In this document: piece after piece, positions 13,858 through 21,113 of the stretch
Numbering within the stretch: position 1 is the stretch's first letter
How the letters are laid out: each line of letters opens with the position of its first letter
From: GCA-003244245 sp036378735
GTDB taxonomy: Bacteria; Actinomycetota; Actinomycetes; Mycobacteriales; Pseudonocardiaceae
Length of the DNA stretch: 21,113 bases
Assembly: GCA_036378735.1 (NCBI GenBank)
Contig: DASUVX010000178.1
Location: forward strand, 1 to 21,113
Reading direction: 5' to 3'
The notes under the pieces: model-generated
Databases searched by the model: none
What the model saw: only the letters and a program-made list of their open reading frames with translations
What the model was told of the DNA's origin: nothing
Program-made: the position numbers and the translations under genes

Positions 13858-14080
13858 CTAGCGTAGGACCGTTCCGACGACGCGAATCGGAACTGAGTCG
13901 ACGTTCCAGTCGCCTCTACCAATTCCACCACCGAAGGTGGCGGTCAGTACCACGCTGGTTACGTCATCGACGCACACCGATCTGGACCGTGAGGGCACAG
14001 TAGTTGATCTAGGAAGCTCGATGTGGAGGTTGCGTGACGTGACCTCACCGACCCCGTCGATAGTCTCGTTGAGGAGATTC
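13858..14080 (-). pseudogene. C-terminal fragment of an unknown protein with a GGG..DWNVDS motif
   Basis: A minus-strand frame without any usable start reads NLLNETIDGVGEV, NLHIELPRSTTVPSRSRS and DDVTSVVLTATFGGGIGRGD then WNVDSVPIRVVG before TAG at 13858-13860. The pattern I.SV.LT..FGGG..GD.WN.DS..V is one I recognise from the C-terminal part of bacterial hypothetical proteins with carbohydrate- or lipid-binding-like folds, but I cannot name the family firmly. The 5' part runs into the end of the DnaB-N gene (stop 14045) with no start codon. I read it as a gene cut at a junction near 14045-14100. The short in-frame GTG option would give only about 45 residues. Confidence 0.5.
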
Positions 14081-15280
14081 GTCGGGTGGCCGTGTTGGCG
14101 GTAGGGATACCCCGCGTGGTGGTATCCCGACCGGGGTAGTCGGATTCAGCGCGGCGCTGATTCGGCTTGTGGTGGTGCCGTTGGCGCCGGACAGCCGACG
14201 GGCGTGTTCTCCAATCTCCCGATAGGTCTTCTCGGCGGTGGAAACCACGGTGAGCGCGTCGGCGGCGTGGTTGTGGGCAATGGCGTGGACTTGCTCGCGG
14301 GCGGCATCGGTATGCCGCAGCAAAGAGGCCTGGGCGACGGTAGCCACCGCGGGGCCTGGGGAGCCCGGGGTGTGGCGGGCCATGGTGGCCAGTTGATCAG
14401 CAGAGGGTCCCGGGCTGTTGTGGTTGGGGTTGTGTCGTTGGCATTGCCAGGCCAGCGTGACGTAGTCGATGGAGGTACCGGCTTGAGCGAGGGCGTTGAA
14501 GGCGGCCCAGGTGGCAGCGTGTTCGGGGCGGGAAAAGTCCTGTGGGATCAGCCACCCCGCCAACTCGGCGTGGAGAGCCGGGTTGGTCAGGCAGCTGGTG
14601 AGCAGTTCGCGTTCGGCCTCGAGCACCGCTCGGATTGTTAGCGGCCCGCTGGGTGCTCCAAGCCAGCTTCCTACGGGTTCAATCCCGGCGCATTCTTGAC
14701 TTGGGGTGTCCTGGATAGGTCCGCCGAGCGCGGCGGTGATCAACGAGCCAGGGGATCCCTGGGCGTGACGCAAGCGCTGCCCCAGGGTAGCCAGCCGTTG
14801 CTGGGTCTGGGCCAGGGTGGCCGTGATGTCCCCGGCGCCCAGGTGCGGATTGTCTCGGGAGAGCTCGGTGGCTTCCTGGATCCGGGAGCCGGCGATGGCC
14901 ACGATGCGCCGGGCGGCAGCTTCCAGCACGCGGCGGGCGTAGATGACGTGGTTGCTGCGCAGGTGCTGGGTGCCCAGCTGCTGGCTGGCAGCAGAAGTGG
15001 CCTGCACGTAGGCGTGTAAATCCTGGGCGGTGATCGTGGGATGGGCCCCGTCATCCGCAGCGATCACCACGGGAAGCTCGCGGATGGTCACGGTGCGCCC
15101 GTGGCGGTGCAACTCGGTCAGGGTCTGGTAAATCGCCCGGGCCTTGGGATGGTTGATATCGCTGGGTCGCAGCCAGTCCCGCACATCGCGGACCCGGCTC
15201 GGGTCGGCTAACAGCGCCCCGATCAACGCCCGTTCGGCCAGATCGGTGGCATTGGTCGGGGTTTCGGAGGCGGCGGTCAC
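14045..15280 (-). CDS. protein with two DnaB N-terminal-like domains and no helicase motor
   Basis: The 411-aa product has a first DnaB N-terminal-like domain at about 14-125 (LAERALIGALLADPSRVRDV, then DINHPKARAIYQTLTELHRH). A linker of about 95 residues precedes a second copy at about 220-325 (EAERELLTSCLTNPALHAEL, then DFSRPEHAATWAAFNALAQA). No Walker A or RecA-type ATPase follows, so it cannot be a helicase itself. The DnaB N-domain normally contacts primase and neighbouring subunits, so this protein may recruit or block the host primosome during element replication (inference). GTG 15280 overlaps the previous stop as GTGA. Extending upstream would add 47 Arg/Pro-rich residues. The last ~40 residues are Pro/Arg-rich and may be an artefact of a lost stop at a junction. 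Confidence 0.75.
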   Translation of the reverse strand: MTAASETPTNATDLAERALIGALLADPSRVRDVRDWLRPSDINHPKARAIYQTLTELHRHGRTVTIRELPVVIAADDGAHPTITAQDLHAYVQATSAASQQLGTQHLRSNHVIYARRVLEAAARRIVAIAGSRIQEATELSRDNPHLGAGDITATLAQTQQRLATLGQRLRHAQGSPGSLITAALGGPIQDTPSQECAGIEPVGSWLGAPSGPLTIRAVLEAERELLTSCLTNPALHAELAGWLIPQDFSRPEHAATWAAFNALAQAGTSIDYVTLAWQCQRHNPNHNSPGPSADQLATMARHTPGSPGPAVATVAQASLLRHTDAAREQVHAIAHNHAADALTVVSTAEKTYREIGEHARRLSGANGTTTSRISAALNPTTPVGIPPRGVSLPPTRPPDESPQRDYRRGR

Positions 15281-15540
15281 GAGGACCGGTCCGTGTCCGC
15301 GGCCACGGCGGCGTCGGCCAGGGCCAGGCGCTGGGCCAGGTCGTCGAACACTTGATGTTGCTCCGCGGTGGCCGGCACGTACGGGGCGTCGGGGGCACCG
15401 TCGGCCGGGATATGCCACCACTGGCCGTGGTGGTGGATCGGGACGGGGTCGTAACCGGCCATCAACGGTCGGGCCACCCCGCGGGTGACCAACTCCGCCA
15501 TCTCCTGCGCATCGATGTGCCGCTCGTCGGCCTGGGCCAT
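15277..15540 (-). CDS. hypothetical protein, 87 aa, mobilisation cluster
   Basis: This small protein begins MAQADERHIDAQEMAELVTR and has a His-rich middle (VPIHHHGQWWHIPADG, about 33-48) and an acidic helical end. I recognise no family. A ribosome site (AAAGGGGA) lies about nine bases before ATG 15540. The stop overlaps the start of the DnaB-N gene in a GTGA. The preceding 426-aa gene ends 36 bases upstream. The position in a coupled four-gene run behind a relaxase fragment suggests a transfer or replication accessory role (inference). Confidence 0.7.
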   Translation of the reverse strand: MAQADERHIDAQEMAELVTRGVARPLMAGYDPVPIHHHGQWWHIPADGAPDAPYVPATAEQHQVFDDLAQRLALADAAVAADTDRSS

Positions 15541-15576
15541 TCCCCTGGTCCCCTTTCTTTCTGCCCTGATGAGTGG

Positions 15577-16857
15577 TTAACGGGTGCGGCGGGGTGTGCG
15601 CATCGGTGCGCTTGGCTGCACGACAGGCGGCGGTGGCGTCGCCGTTCGGGCAGTGGACTGGCTGGTGGGTGGGGTGAGGATGACGTTGGCCCGGGCCACG
15701 GCCGCGTGCGGAGCCGCCTGGTTTTCCGCCGCGAGCGCACGCGCGGCTGCCGCCTCGTGCCGGTCCCGGTGGGCCAGCTCCTGTCCATCAAGGTCTTCCC
15801 GCCGGGTAGTGGTCGGATCATCGACGGTGGCCTGGTGGGCGGCGGCGGAGCGCTCCCAATCCCCGGCCAGCGTCTCCGCGGCCACCTGAGTCGCCCGGGT
15901 CGCTCGATCCGGGGCGTCGTCGAGCAGGTCCGGGAAGTGGCTGAGCAACCGGGCATCGACACCGGCGCCGTACTGGCCCAGGACACCCAGTGCGCCGACC
16001 CGGTCGATACTCGAAGCGGGGTCAAGCCCATCGATCCAGGAGAGCAGCTCCTCGCGATCCGGGTGAGCGGCTGCGTTGGGCTGCTCGCGCGGCAAACCCT
16101 GCTGCCGCGGAGGCCGCAGGGTTGCCTGGTCGAGCAGCCACGCGGCCAGCGCGGCAGGTTTGCGGGCGGTCGGGATCCCGCTGGTATTAAGCCGGCCCAG
16201 CAGCGCTGGCAGATCCTGTCCGTGGTGCTGGACGGCGGCGAGCTTATCCGCCAGCGTGGGCCAGGCCGGGCATCCCAGTACCACGGCGGCCACCTCGTGC
16301 GGCCAGGCGCTCTGGACGTGGGCGGCCATCGCGTGGCGGTCGGTGGCCGGTGCACTGGCCTGCACCTGGGCCCGGTAGGCGTCGGCTTGCTCGGCCAGCG
16401 CGACGTGGGCACCGAGGCGGTAGACGGTCTCGGGCTGTCCGCAGGCCACGATTTCCCGAGCTAGTTCCCGGGCGAGGGTCTCGTCGCGGCATGACACCCA
16501 CACGTGGCCGACGGTGGTGTCGTCGTGCCGGGCGGTGGCGTGTAGTGCCCACCGGTCATTGATCGGGGCGACCTCGGCGCTGACCGAGTCCGCCTCGGGG
16601 GTGTGGTCACTGTTGCTAGTGGGCCAGTGGGCGATTTCGTCGGTGGTCATGGCGCGCACCGCGGGCTCGATCGCCTCCCGCAGCTCGGCGAGGTCGTGGG
16701 CGCGGGCGGCGTGTTCGTCGGTGGCCCAGGCCAGGCGGTCGAGCCGTTCCCGGCGGGCCGCGAGCTGGGCGGCCAGCAGCAGCGCCAGCTGGCTCCACTG
16801 CATCAGCGCTGCGCTGGGCAACTCCAGGGTCGGGACGGGCTCGGCCGCTGCGGTCAT
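15577..16857 (-). CDS. hypothetical protein, 426 aa, mobilisation cluster
   Basis: This long Ala/Arg/Asp-rich soluble protein has no signal peptide or membrane segment. It has an N-terminal helical part (about 15-75; LALLLAAQLAARRERLDRLA), a mixed region around 85-150 with WALHATARHDDTTVGHVWVS, a middle with WPHEVAAVVLGCPAWPTLAD (about 185-204), and a low-complexity Pro/Thr tail after about 395. No known domain is visible to me. The ATG at 16857 overlaps the relaxase fragment's stop (ATGA). Proteins of similar size sit downstream of relaxases in actinobacterial mobilisable elements, so a conjugation accessory role is likely but unproven. The other frames over this stretch are Arg/Pro-rich shadows. 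Confidence 0.7.
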   Translation of the reverse strand: MTAAAEPVPTLELPSAALMQWSQLALLLAAQLAARRERLDRLAWATDEHAARAHDLAELREAIEPAVRAMTTDEIAHWPTSNSDHTPEADSVSAEVAPINDRWALHATARHDDTTVGHVWVSCRDETLARELAREIVACGQPETVYRLGAHVALAEQADAYRAQVQASAPATDRHAMAAHVQSAWPHEVAAVVLGCPAWPTLADKLAAVQHHGQDLPALLGRLNTSGIPTARKPAALAAWLLDQATLRPPRQQGLPREQPNAAAHPDREELLSWIDGLDPASSIDRVGALGVLGQYGAGVDARLLSHFPDLLDDAPDRATRATQVAAETLAGDWERSAAAHQATVDDPTTTRREDLDGQELAHRDRHEAAAARALAAENQAAPHAAVARANVILTPPTSQSTARTATPPPPVVQPSAPMRTPRRTR

Positions 16858-17744
16858 CGACTTCTCCCGGGTCCAGGGCGTTGATCAGGTGCCGGTGCGG
16901 CCCGTGATCCGGGCTGCGGTGGTGCGGGCGGCGCCACCGAAGCTGGTCTGCGGGTAGGAGCACCGGGACGGCCCAGCATGTCGGCTGCCCCTTCCGGGAG
17001 TCGACGCACCCCGCGTTGCTCGCCGGGTCGTCCCAGGGCCGGACCCCGGGCAGGCCGGGTGTCCGCCGGCCGGGAAGCCACCAGCTCGCTGTGCGCCCGG
17101 CGCGCGGCGACGGCTTGGGCATGGCGCGCGCGGGCCTGATGATAGGCAGCGACTTCCGCAGCCAAGACGGCCAACGCGGCCAGCAGCATGGCCGTGCCCC
17201 CGGCATCTGAACCGCGCACCGACAACGCCCGGACAGCGGCGAGTTGCCAGGCCGCGGTCCGCAACGCCTGCGCCGCACCATCCCACACGGCAGGTTGGCC
17301 CACCCGGGGGGTGCGCGCGGCCCGGTCATAGGACTCGGCCACCCCGGCCAGCTGCTGTCGCAGGTCTGCGCTGGCGGGCGTGTCGGGGATGACGTGCGCC
17401 AGCGCGGTGAGCACATCGCCCGCCGCATGCGCGATACCACTGCCGTCGCCCAGCCCCGCCGCTAATGCCTGCGCGGCCTGGTCGGCCGCCGCCGTAGCGT
17501 TGGTCAGGGCGGCGGATCGTTCGGCGCGGCCCACGCTGGCGTGCTCGGTCGGCTCGGGAGGCACCTGCTCTGGTGGCGCGGGGGCGCTGTCCCACCGCAG
17601 CGCCAATTGCGGCAGGGACAGGTCGCGGGCCAAGGTGCGCCCGGCATACCACACCGGCTTGCCATCCGGGCTGATATCGCCGGGCTGGGCGACGGCGTAG
17701 CCGACTAATTGTCCGTCGGGGTCATGGCGAGGCCGGACCAGCCT
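16854..17744 (-). pseudogene. C-terminal part of a mobilisation relaxase, nuclease domain lost
   Basis: The open frame begins just after a TGA at 17745-17747 and reads RPRHDPDGQLVGYAVAQPGD, then GKPVWYAGRTLARDLSLPQL and ALRW. This corresponds to the well-known segment GYAVALPG...G.PVWYGGGKLAADLTLPKLR.RW that follows the nuclease domain of actinobacterial relaxase/mobilisation nuclease proteins. About 296 residues remain: this segment, an Ala-rich helical region (about 50-185) and a Pro/Arg tail. The expected ~200-residue N-terminal domain, with catalytic Tyr and metal-binding His, is absent because the sequence turns into an SDR gene on the opposite strand. A GTG at 17654 could start a 266-aa product. 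Downstream genes are coupled to it by ATGA/GTGA overlaps. Confidence 0.7.
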
Positions 17745-17749
17745 TCACG

Positions 17750-18511
17750 TTGGTCACCGGCGTCAGTCGCCGGCGTGGGATTGGCTTCACCATTGCTGAA
17801 CGCCTGCTGCGTGATCAAGGCGCCCGCGTTTTCGCGCACTCCTACGCTGCCTACGACGCAACCCAACCCTGGGGTGCCGACCCGGGCGGGATCACCGCGG
17901 TGCTCACCGCATTGGGCGGCGAGGGCGACCGACTTGCCCATGCCGAGGCCGACTTGGCCGACTCCTCAGCCCCCGCCTGGCTGCTCAGCCAAGCCGTCAA
18001 GCGTCTCGGAGCCCTCGATGCGCTCGTGATCAACCACGCGTATTCCCAGCTGGGCACGGTCACGGACTTGGACGCCGACACCCTGGACCTGACCTGGGCG
18101 ATCAACGTACGGGCCTCGTTGCTGCTGGTACGAGCCTTTGCCGAGCAATACCGGCCTCATCCGCACGGCGGACGCATCGTGCTGTTCACCTCTGGCCAGC
18201 ACCGAGGCCCGATGCCCGCCGAGATCCCCTACGCCGCCACCAAGGGCGCGCTGCACCAGATCACCGCGACCCTGGCCGATGCGCTGGCCGATCGCGACAT
18301 CACCGTCAACTGCATCAATCCCGGACCCACCGACACCGGCTGGGCCACCCCGCAACAGAAATCCTTCGTCACCCGTCACATGCCCCGCGGCCGGTGGAAC
18401 ACCCCAGCCGAGGCGGCTAACGTCGTCGCACTGCTGCTCTCACCCGACGCCGCGACCATCACCGGCCAGATCATCGACGCCGAGGGCGGATTCCGGCGCT
18501 TCACCCCCTGA
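17750..18511 (+). CDS. short-chain dehydrogenase/reductase (SDR), 5' end shifted or truncated
   Basis: The 253-aa reading from TTG 17750 is a classical SDR using NAD(P)H to reduce or oxidise a carbonyl/alcohol. The cofactor loop is TGVSRRRGIG, the structural Asn is in AINV (Asn119), and the catalytic residues are Ser148 (VLFTSGQ), Tyr161 and Lys165 (YAATK). NCINPGPTDTGW follows, with the usual end TGQIIDAEGGFRR. The substrate is unknown; FabG-like enzymes have this form. The start is odd: the normal first strand should run about 6-10 residues further upstream. An ATG at 17724 begins MARPDQPS in the +1 frame, so one missing base near 17745 would restore a normal N-terminus. It is convergent with Lsr2 and abuts the cut relaxase. 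Confidence 0.82.
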   Translation: MVTGVSRRRGIGFTIAERLLRDQGARVFAHSYAAYDATQPWGADPGGITAVLTALGGEGDRLAHAEADLADSSAPAWLLSQAVKRLGALDALVINHAYSQLGTVTDLDADTLDLTWAINVRASLLLVRAFAEQYRPHPHGGRIVLFTSGQHRGPMPAEIPYAATKGALHQITATLADALADRDITVNCINPGPTDTGWATPQQKSFVTRHMPRGRWNTPAEAANVVALLLSPDAATITGQIIDAEGGFRRFTP

Positions 18512-18897
18512 CCTGATCACAAACCCCCGCCCGAACCAACCCACGGCAAGACGCACCACCCACCGTGCGGCCGCAAGTGTGGCGGGCCCAGCCACGAGCC
18601 GTGGGCAGGACCGAGCCGGCACACCCCCCGACGATCCACCAGTCCCCGGGGCCAATAGTCAAAGCCATGACCGCCGCACCCTCGAAGGTCCGGACCGCCT
18701 GCTGTTGAGGCCGGTTAAAGCACAGACTCGCAATTCAGGCGGCCTTTACCCCCATCGCAGGCCCGCCACCGACACCGCACACGGCGGCGCTCTAGCTGGC
18801 CGGACTAGTTCCGCTGACGGGCCGCGTGGAGCTGCGCGGTGGGTGGGCTGGTGCCGCGGCAACCTCTGCAGCGGGTCGATCGTCGGATGGCCGCCTG
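18512..18897. other. intergenic between convergent genes, nothing recognised
   Basis: No gene, RNA or strong terminator hairpin was found between the SDR stop and the Lsr2 stop. Open frames here are Arg/Pro/Thr-rich and appear non-coding. Confidence 0.4.
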
Positions 18898-19254
18898 CTA
18901 TGCACTCTGGTGCGCTTGGTCGAATGCTTGCTGGATGGACGCCGGGATCCTGCCCCGGTCATTGATGCTGTGGCCATGCTGGCGGGCCCACTGGCGCACG
19001 GCTTGGATTTGCTCTCGAGACCGCCCTGTGCCGCTGGTGGGCGGACTGGTTTTGCGTGCCCGGCGGACGGCACCTGTGGTCTTAACCTTTCGGGCGCTTT
19101 CGATGAATCCAGCGATGGCGTCATTGAACTCTTTGATGTTGTCGCTGGACAGATCGATCTCGTAGTGTATTCCGTCGACTGCGAAGCTAAACGTTCGCTC
19201 CGCCTCTGAGCCGTCGATGTCGTCAATGAACTGTCGGATTACTTTCTGCGCCAT
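18898..19254 (-). CDS. lsr2: Lsr2 family nucleoid-associated protein
   Basis: The 118-aa product is a clear Lsr2: MAQKVIRQFIDDIDGSEAER then FSFAVDGIHYEIDLSSDNIK (the N-terminal dimerisation domain, about 1-55), a basic linker, and the C-terminal DNA-binding domain SREQIQAVRQWARQHGHSIN with DRGRIPASI, whose Arg-Gly-Arg is the AT-hook-like minor-groove contact. Lsr2 bridges AT-rich DNA and silences acquired genes, functionally like H-NS. AAGGAGA (19263-19269) lies nine bases before ATG 19254, which fixes the start. The region upstream is AT-richer than its surroundings, as expected if Lsr2 controls itself. Its place in a mosaic region suggests an accessory paralogue rather than the sole chromosomal copy (inference). 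Confidence 0.93.
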   Translation of the reverse strand: MAQKVIRQFIDDIDGSEAERTFSFAVDGIHYEIDLSSDNIKEFNDAIAGFIESARKVKTTGAVRRARKTSPPTSGTGRSREQIQAVRQWARQHGHSINDRGRIPASIQQAFDQAHQSA

Positions 19255-19278
19255 GTCGACATTCTCCTTGCGATCCAC

Positions 19279-19812
19279 GTCTTTGGGGATGACCAGAGAG
19301 AGTAGCCCTAAGACCAGCCGAGACCCTCATCGGGTATGCAGCTTCGCTGACTTGTGACGCGCTCAGCGCGTTCCCCGACGCGCCAACAGTCTGCGTGATG
19401 CCGCCCCGTGCAGACGTCGCGAAATTGAACTCGGCGACCGAGGTGTTGGCGCAATCGACAGGATTACAGCTGCCGACGTTGTTTATACAGATTTTGTCCT
19501 TCGCCAGTTGATTTGATCCATTGAACAGGCTCCGAGCTACGGTGGCTCAGGTTGAGTGTCGATGACAGCACCCCGTGTCTGCCACTTACGGTAAGTTGAG
19601 CCAAACGCGTTTTGGTGGTCGGCTCGTGTGTCGCTGTCGCCTGACCACTGGATAGCGCGAAGCCGGGGGTCCCGATTCCATCGGGCGCATTCCCCGGCTC
19701 ACTTCCGACCGTGTCCGCAGACCGGCGCGATGGGGCAGTCTATCTTCCGCGCAGGCCGACTGCGGGATGGTTTGCTGTTTGAGGCATCTGGCTTTGGCCC
19801 AGACCGAGGGCG
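19279..19812. other. upstream region of lsr2; no gene
   Basis: No coding frame looks convincing. The stretch holds the 15-bp palindrome at 19357-19371 and an AT-rich patch around 19475-19530, whose minus strand contains GTATAAAC, a possible -10 element for lsr2 some 220 bases before its start. It also marks the junction with the O-methyltransferase pseudogene, which ends at 19813. Confidence 0.4.
19357..19371. promoter_or_regulatory. 15-bp palindrome upstream of lsr2
   Basis: ACGCGCT-C-AGCGCGT is a perfect palindrome with seven-base arms about 100 bases before the lsr2 start. It could be a repressor site in the promoter region or a hairpin in a leader. Nothing nearby identifies the binder. 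Confidence 0.35.
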
Positions 19813-20983
19813 TCACCTGGTGGCAGCGAGGCGGAACTCCAGAAGGCAGCGCTGGTCGGTCAGGTCGGTCACGGTGTCGAGGGTCAGGCCGTGGGCCGAG
19901 GCGAGCGTGCGGAACTCGTCGACCCGGCGCTCGCGGCCGCCGAAGATCACGAGCATGGCCAAGTCGAACTCGGTGTTGGCGCGTCGACCGCCAACCGGTT
20001 CGATGACCAGAACGCGGCCGGTTGGGTGGACGGCCTCAACGCAACGGCCGAGAATCCGGTGCGCGTGTTCGTCGTCCCAGTCGTGCAGGATGTCGCACAA
20101 CAGATAGGCATCGGCCCCTTTGGGAAGAGGATCGAAGAAGCTAGCTGCGGTCAGTTGAGCTCGGTCCTCGACAGAGTATGCGCTGAAGGTGCGCCTCGCC
20201 CCGGCCGCGGTGGGTTCGAGGTCGACCAGGTGGCCGCGGATCCGCGGATGGACGGCCAGAATCGCGGCGAGGAGTGCCGTGACCGCCGCCGACGTCGACG
20301 ATGGTATCGAAGCGGGCCCAGTCATAGCCGGCGACGATCTGCGGGATCTGTTCGCGAAATCGATGCGTCATTTGCTGGTCAAACGACTCACACAGGTGAC
20401 CATAGTGGGCGAGGTCAGCCCAAAAATCCTGCCCGTAGCGCCGAGAGTAGGCGGCGCGGCCGGTGGTGATGCTGTGCAAAAGTTCGACGAACGCCAACTC
20501 GGCGCGGCCGCCGGCCATGTCCAGGTGCAGGAAGTTGGTCAGGCCGTTGTCAGCGTCGGTGCACAGAGTCGCGCCGTAGTCGGTGGTCCGGTAACCGGGG
20601 GACGCGTGCTCGATGATCCCGAGGGTCGCAAGGTGGCCCAGCAGTACTTCAAGCGCCACCGGTGACACGTTGAGCTCGGTCGCGACTTGCTCAACGGCGG
20701 TGCCCTCACCACGCAGTCGGTCCGGCAGTCCCAGGGTTACCGCGACCCGCAGAGCCATCGGTGTGGCCAACCCGGCCAGGTTCCGGATCGCGGCGATGTT
20801 CTGTTCGTTCACGAAGGTCAACCGTGGCATGCCTGTCATCCCTGAAGGAGCGGGGCCGGTCAACCCCCGGTTCTTGTCGTTGATCTTTTCTTGTTCGTTC
20901 TCCGCCTGTTTTTGGGCAGCGTCGAGTAAGTCATCGGGGTCCAGGATCCGGCCCGTGAGGACCCGACCGCGAAGCAATGCCAC
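19813..20983 (-). pseudogene. SAM-dependent O-methyltransferase (Methyltransf_2 type), frameshifted
   Basis: The N-terminal frame reads the dimerisation/winged-helix part: VNEQNIAAIRNLAGLATPMA, LRVAVTLGLPDRL, VALEVLLGHLATLGIIE and YRTTDYGATL. It reaches SAM motif I, DTIVDVGGGHGT. At about 20274-20277 the frame changes, and the rest continues one frame over: LLAAILAVHPRIRGHLVDLE, then YLLCDILHDWDDEHAHRIL with the expected catalytic His of HDWDD, GRVLVIEPVGG and a normal C-terminus. A repaired protein would methylate a hydroxyl on a small aromatic or polyketide-like substrate (family knowledge). The start is uncertain: GTG 20983 adds a polar ~48-residue leader, and ATG codons at MTGMPRL are more family-like. 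Whether the shift is real decay or a sequence error cannot be decided here. Confidence 0.8.
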
Positions 20984-21113
20984 GTAGTTAAGGCGCCGCA
21001 GGTTAGGTCAAGAACGCAGCGACGCGGCGTGTCGGTGCAGGTTGGATGCGGTGTGGCGTTTGAGGTGCGGGCATTTCGCCGTTGGCCTGCTGTTGTCGCC
21101 GCCTGGGATCAGG

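Noticed and set aside
19586..19816. 76-residue minus-strand frame between lsr2 and the methyltransferase
   Set aside because: No motif, no ribosome site, composition like non-coding DNA.
1..21113. tRNA, rRNA, CRISPR arrays or riboswitches
   Set aside because: None was recognised on reading both strands; no cloverleaf-like GGTTCGA arms with matching acceptor stems and no spaced direct-repeat arrays were seen.

Overview
The window is high-GC DNA from an actinobacterium. The evidence is a SigA/HrdB-type sigma factor, an Lsr2 nucleoid protein, a DUF5753-type helix-turn-helix regulator paired with a DUF6879 protein, an MPT70/MPT83-like fasciclin lipoprotein, frequent GTG/TTG starts and many ATGA/GTGA gene overlaps. 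The family is most likely Pseudonocardiaceae or a close relative, judged from protein style only. No rRNA, tRNA or CRISPR array was recognised.

Layout. (1) 1-2563, minus strand: small unknown genes, an 8-bp tandem repeat rich in TTGACG, a relic of the C-terminus of a principal sigma factor, and an intact short SigA-like sigma factor followed by a 62-residue CSCGW protein. (2) 2863-4323, minus: a RimJ/RimL-type GNAT acetyltransferase and an RsbW-like anti-sigma protein whose 5' part looks damaged. (3) 4467-6928, plus: a membrane-anchored sulfite-oxidase-family molybdopterin oxidoreductase, a fasciclin lipoprotein and a strong hairpin terminator. (4) 7040-10622: an IS6-family element with recognisable inverted repeats and a frameshifted transposase, a large serine recombinase, a TetR remnant, and a membrane-anchored unknown protein. 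(5) 10985-13736: two divergent clusters around a 44-bp inverted repeat. Leftward are four very tightly packed small genes, two of them cysteine-rich. Rightward is a three-gene set: 71-aa protein, DUF6879 protein and XRE/DUF5753 regulator. (6) 13858-17744, minus: the back half of a mobilisation module. It has the C-terminus of a relaxase cut off from its nuclease domain, a 426-aa unknown, an 87-aa unknown and a protein with two DnaB N-terminal domains but no helicase motor. (7) 17750-20983: a short-chain dehydrogenase, Lsr2, and a frameshifted class I O-methyltransferase.

Overall this reads as a mosaic accessory region. Parts of an integrative/mobilisable element sit among metabolic and regulatory genes, and several genes are cut (relaxase, TetR, sigma fragment, a GGG..DWN-type fragment at 13858). 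Five genes carry what looks like a single frame-shifting indel: the IS6 transposase, the SDR 5' end, the O-methyltransferase, the RsbW-like gene and the first gene of the leftward cluster. This is either real decay or an indel-prone assembly, which raw reads would settle. The most attractive intact units for follow-up are the divergent 10985-13736 locus, the mobilisation cluster with its motorless tandem DnaB-N protein, and the short SigA-like sigma factor with its small partner gene.
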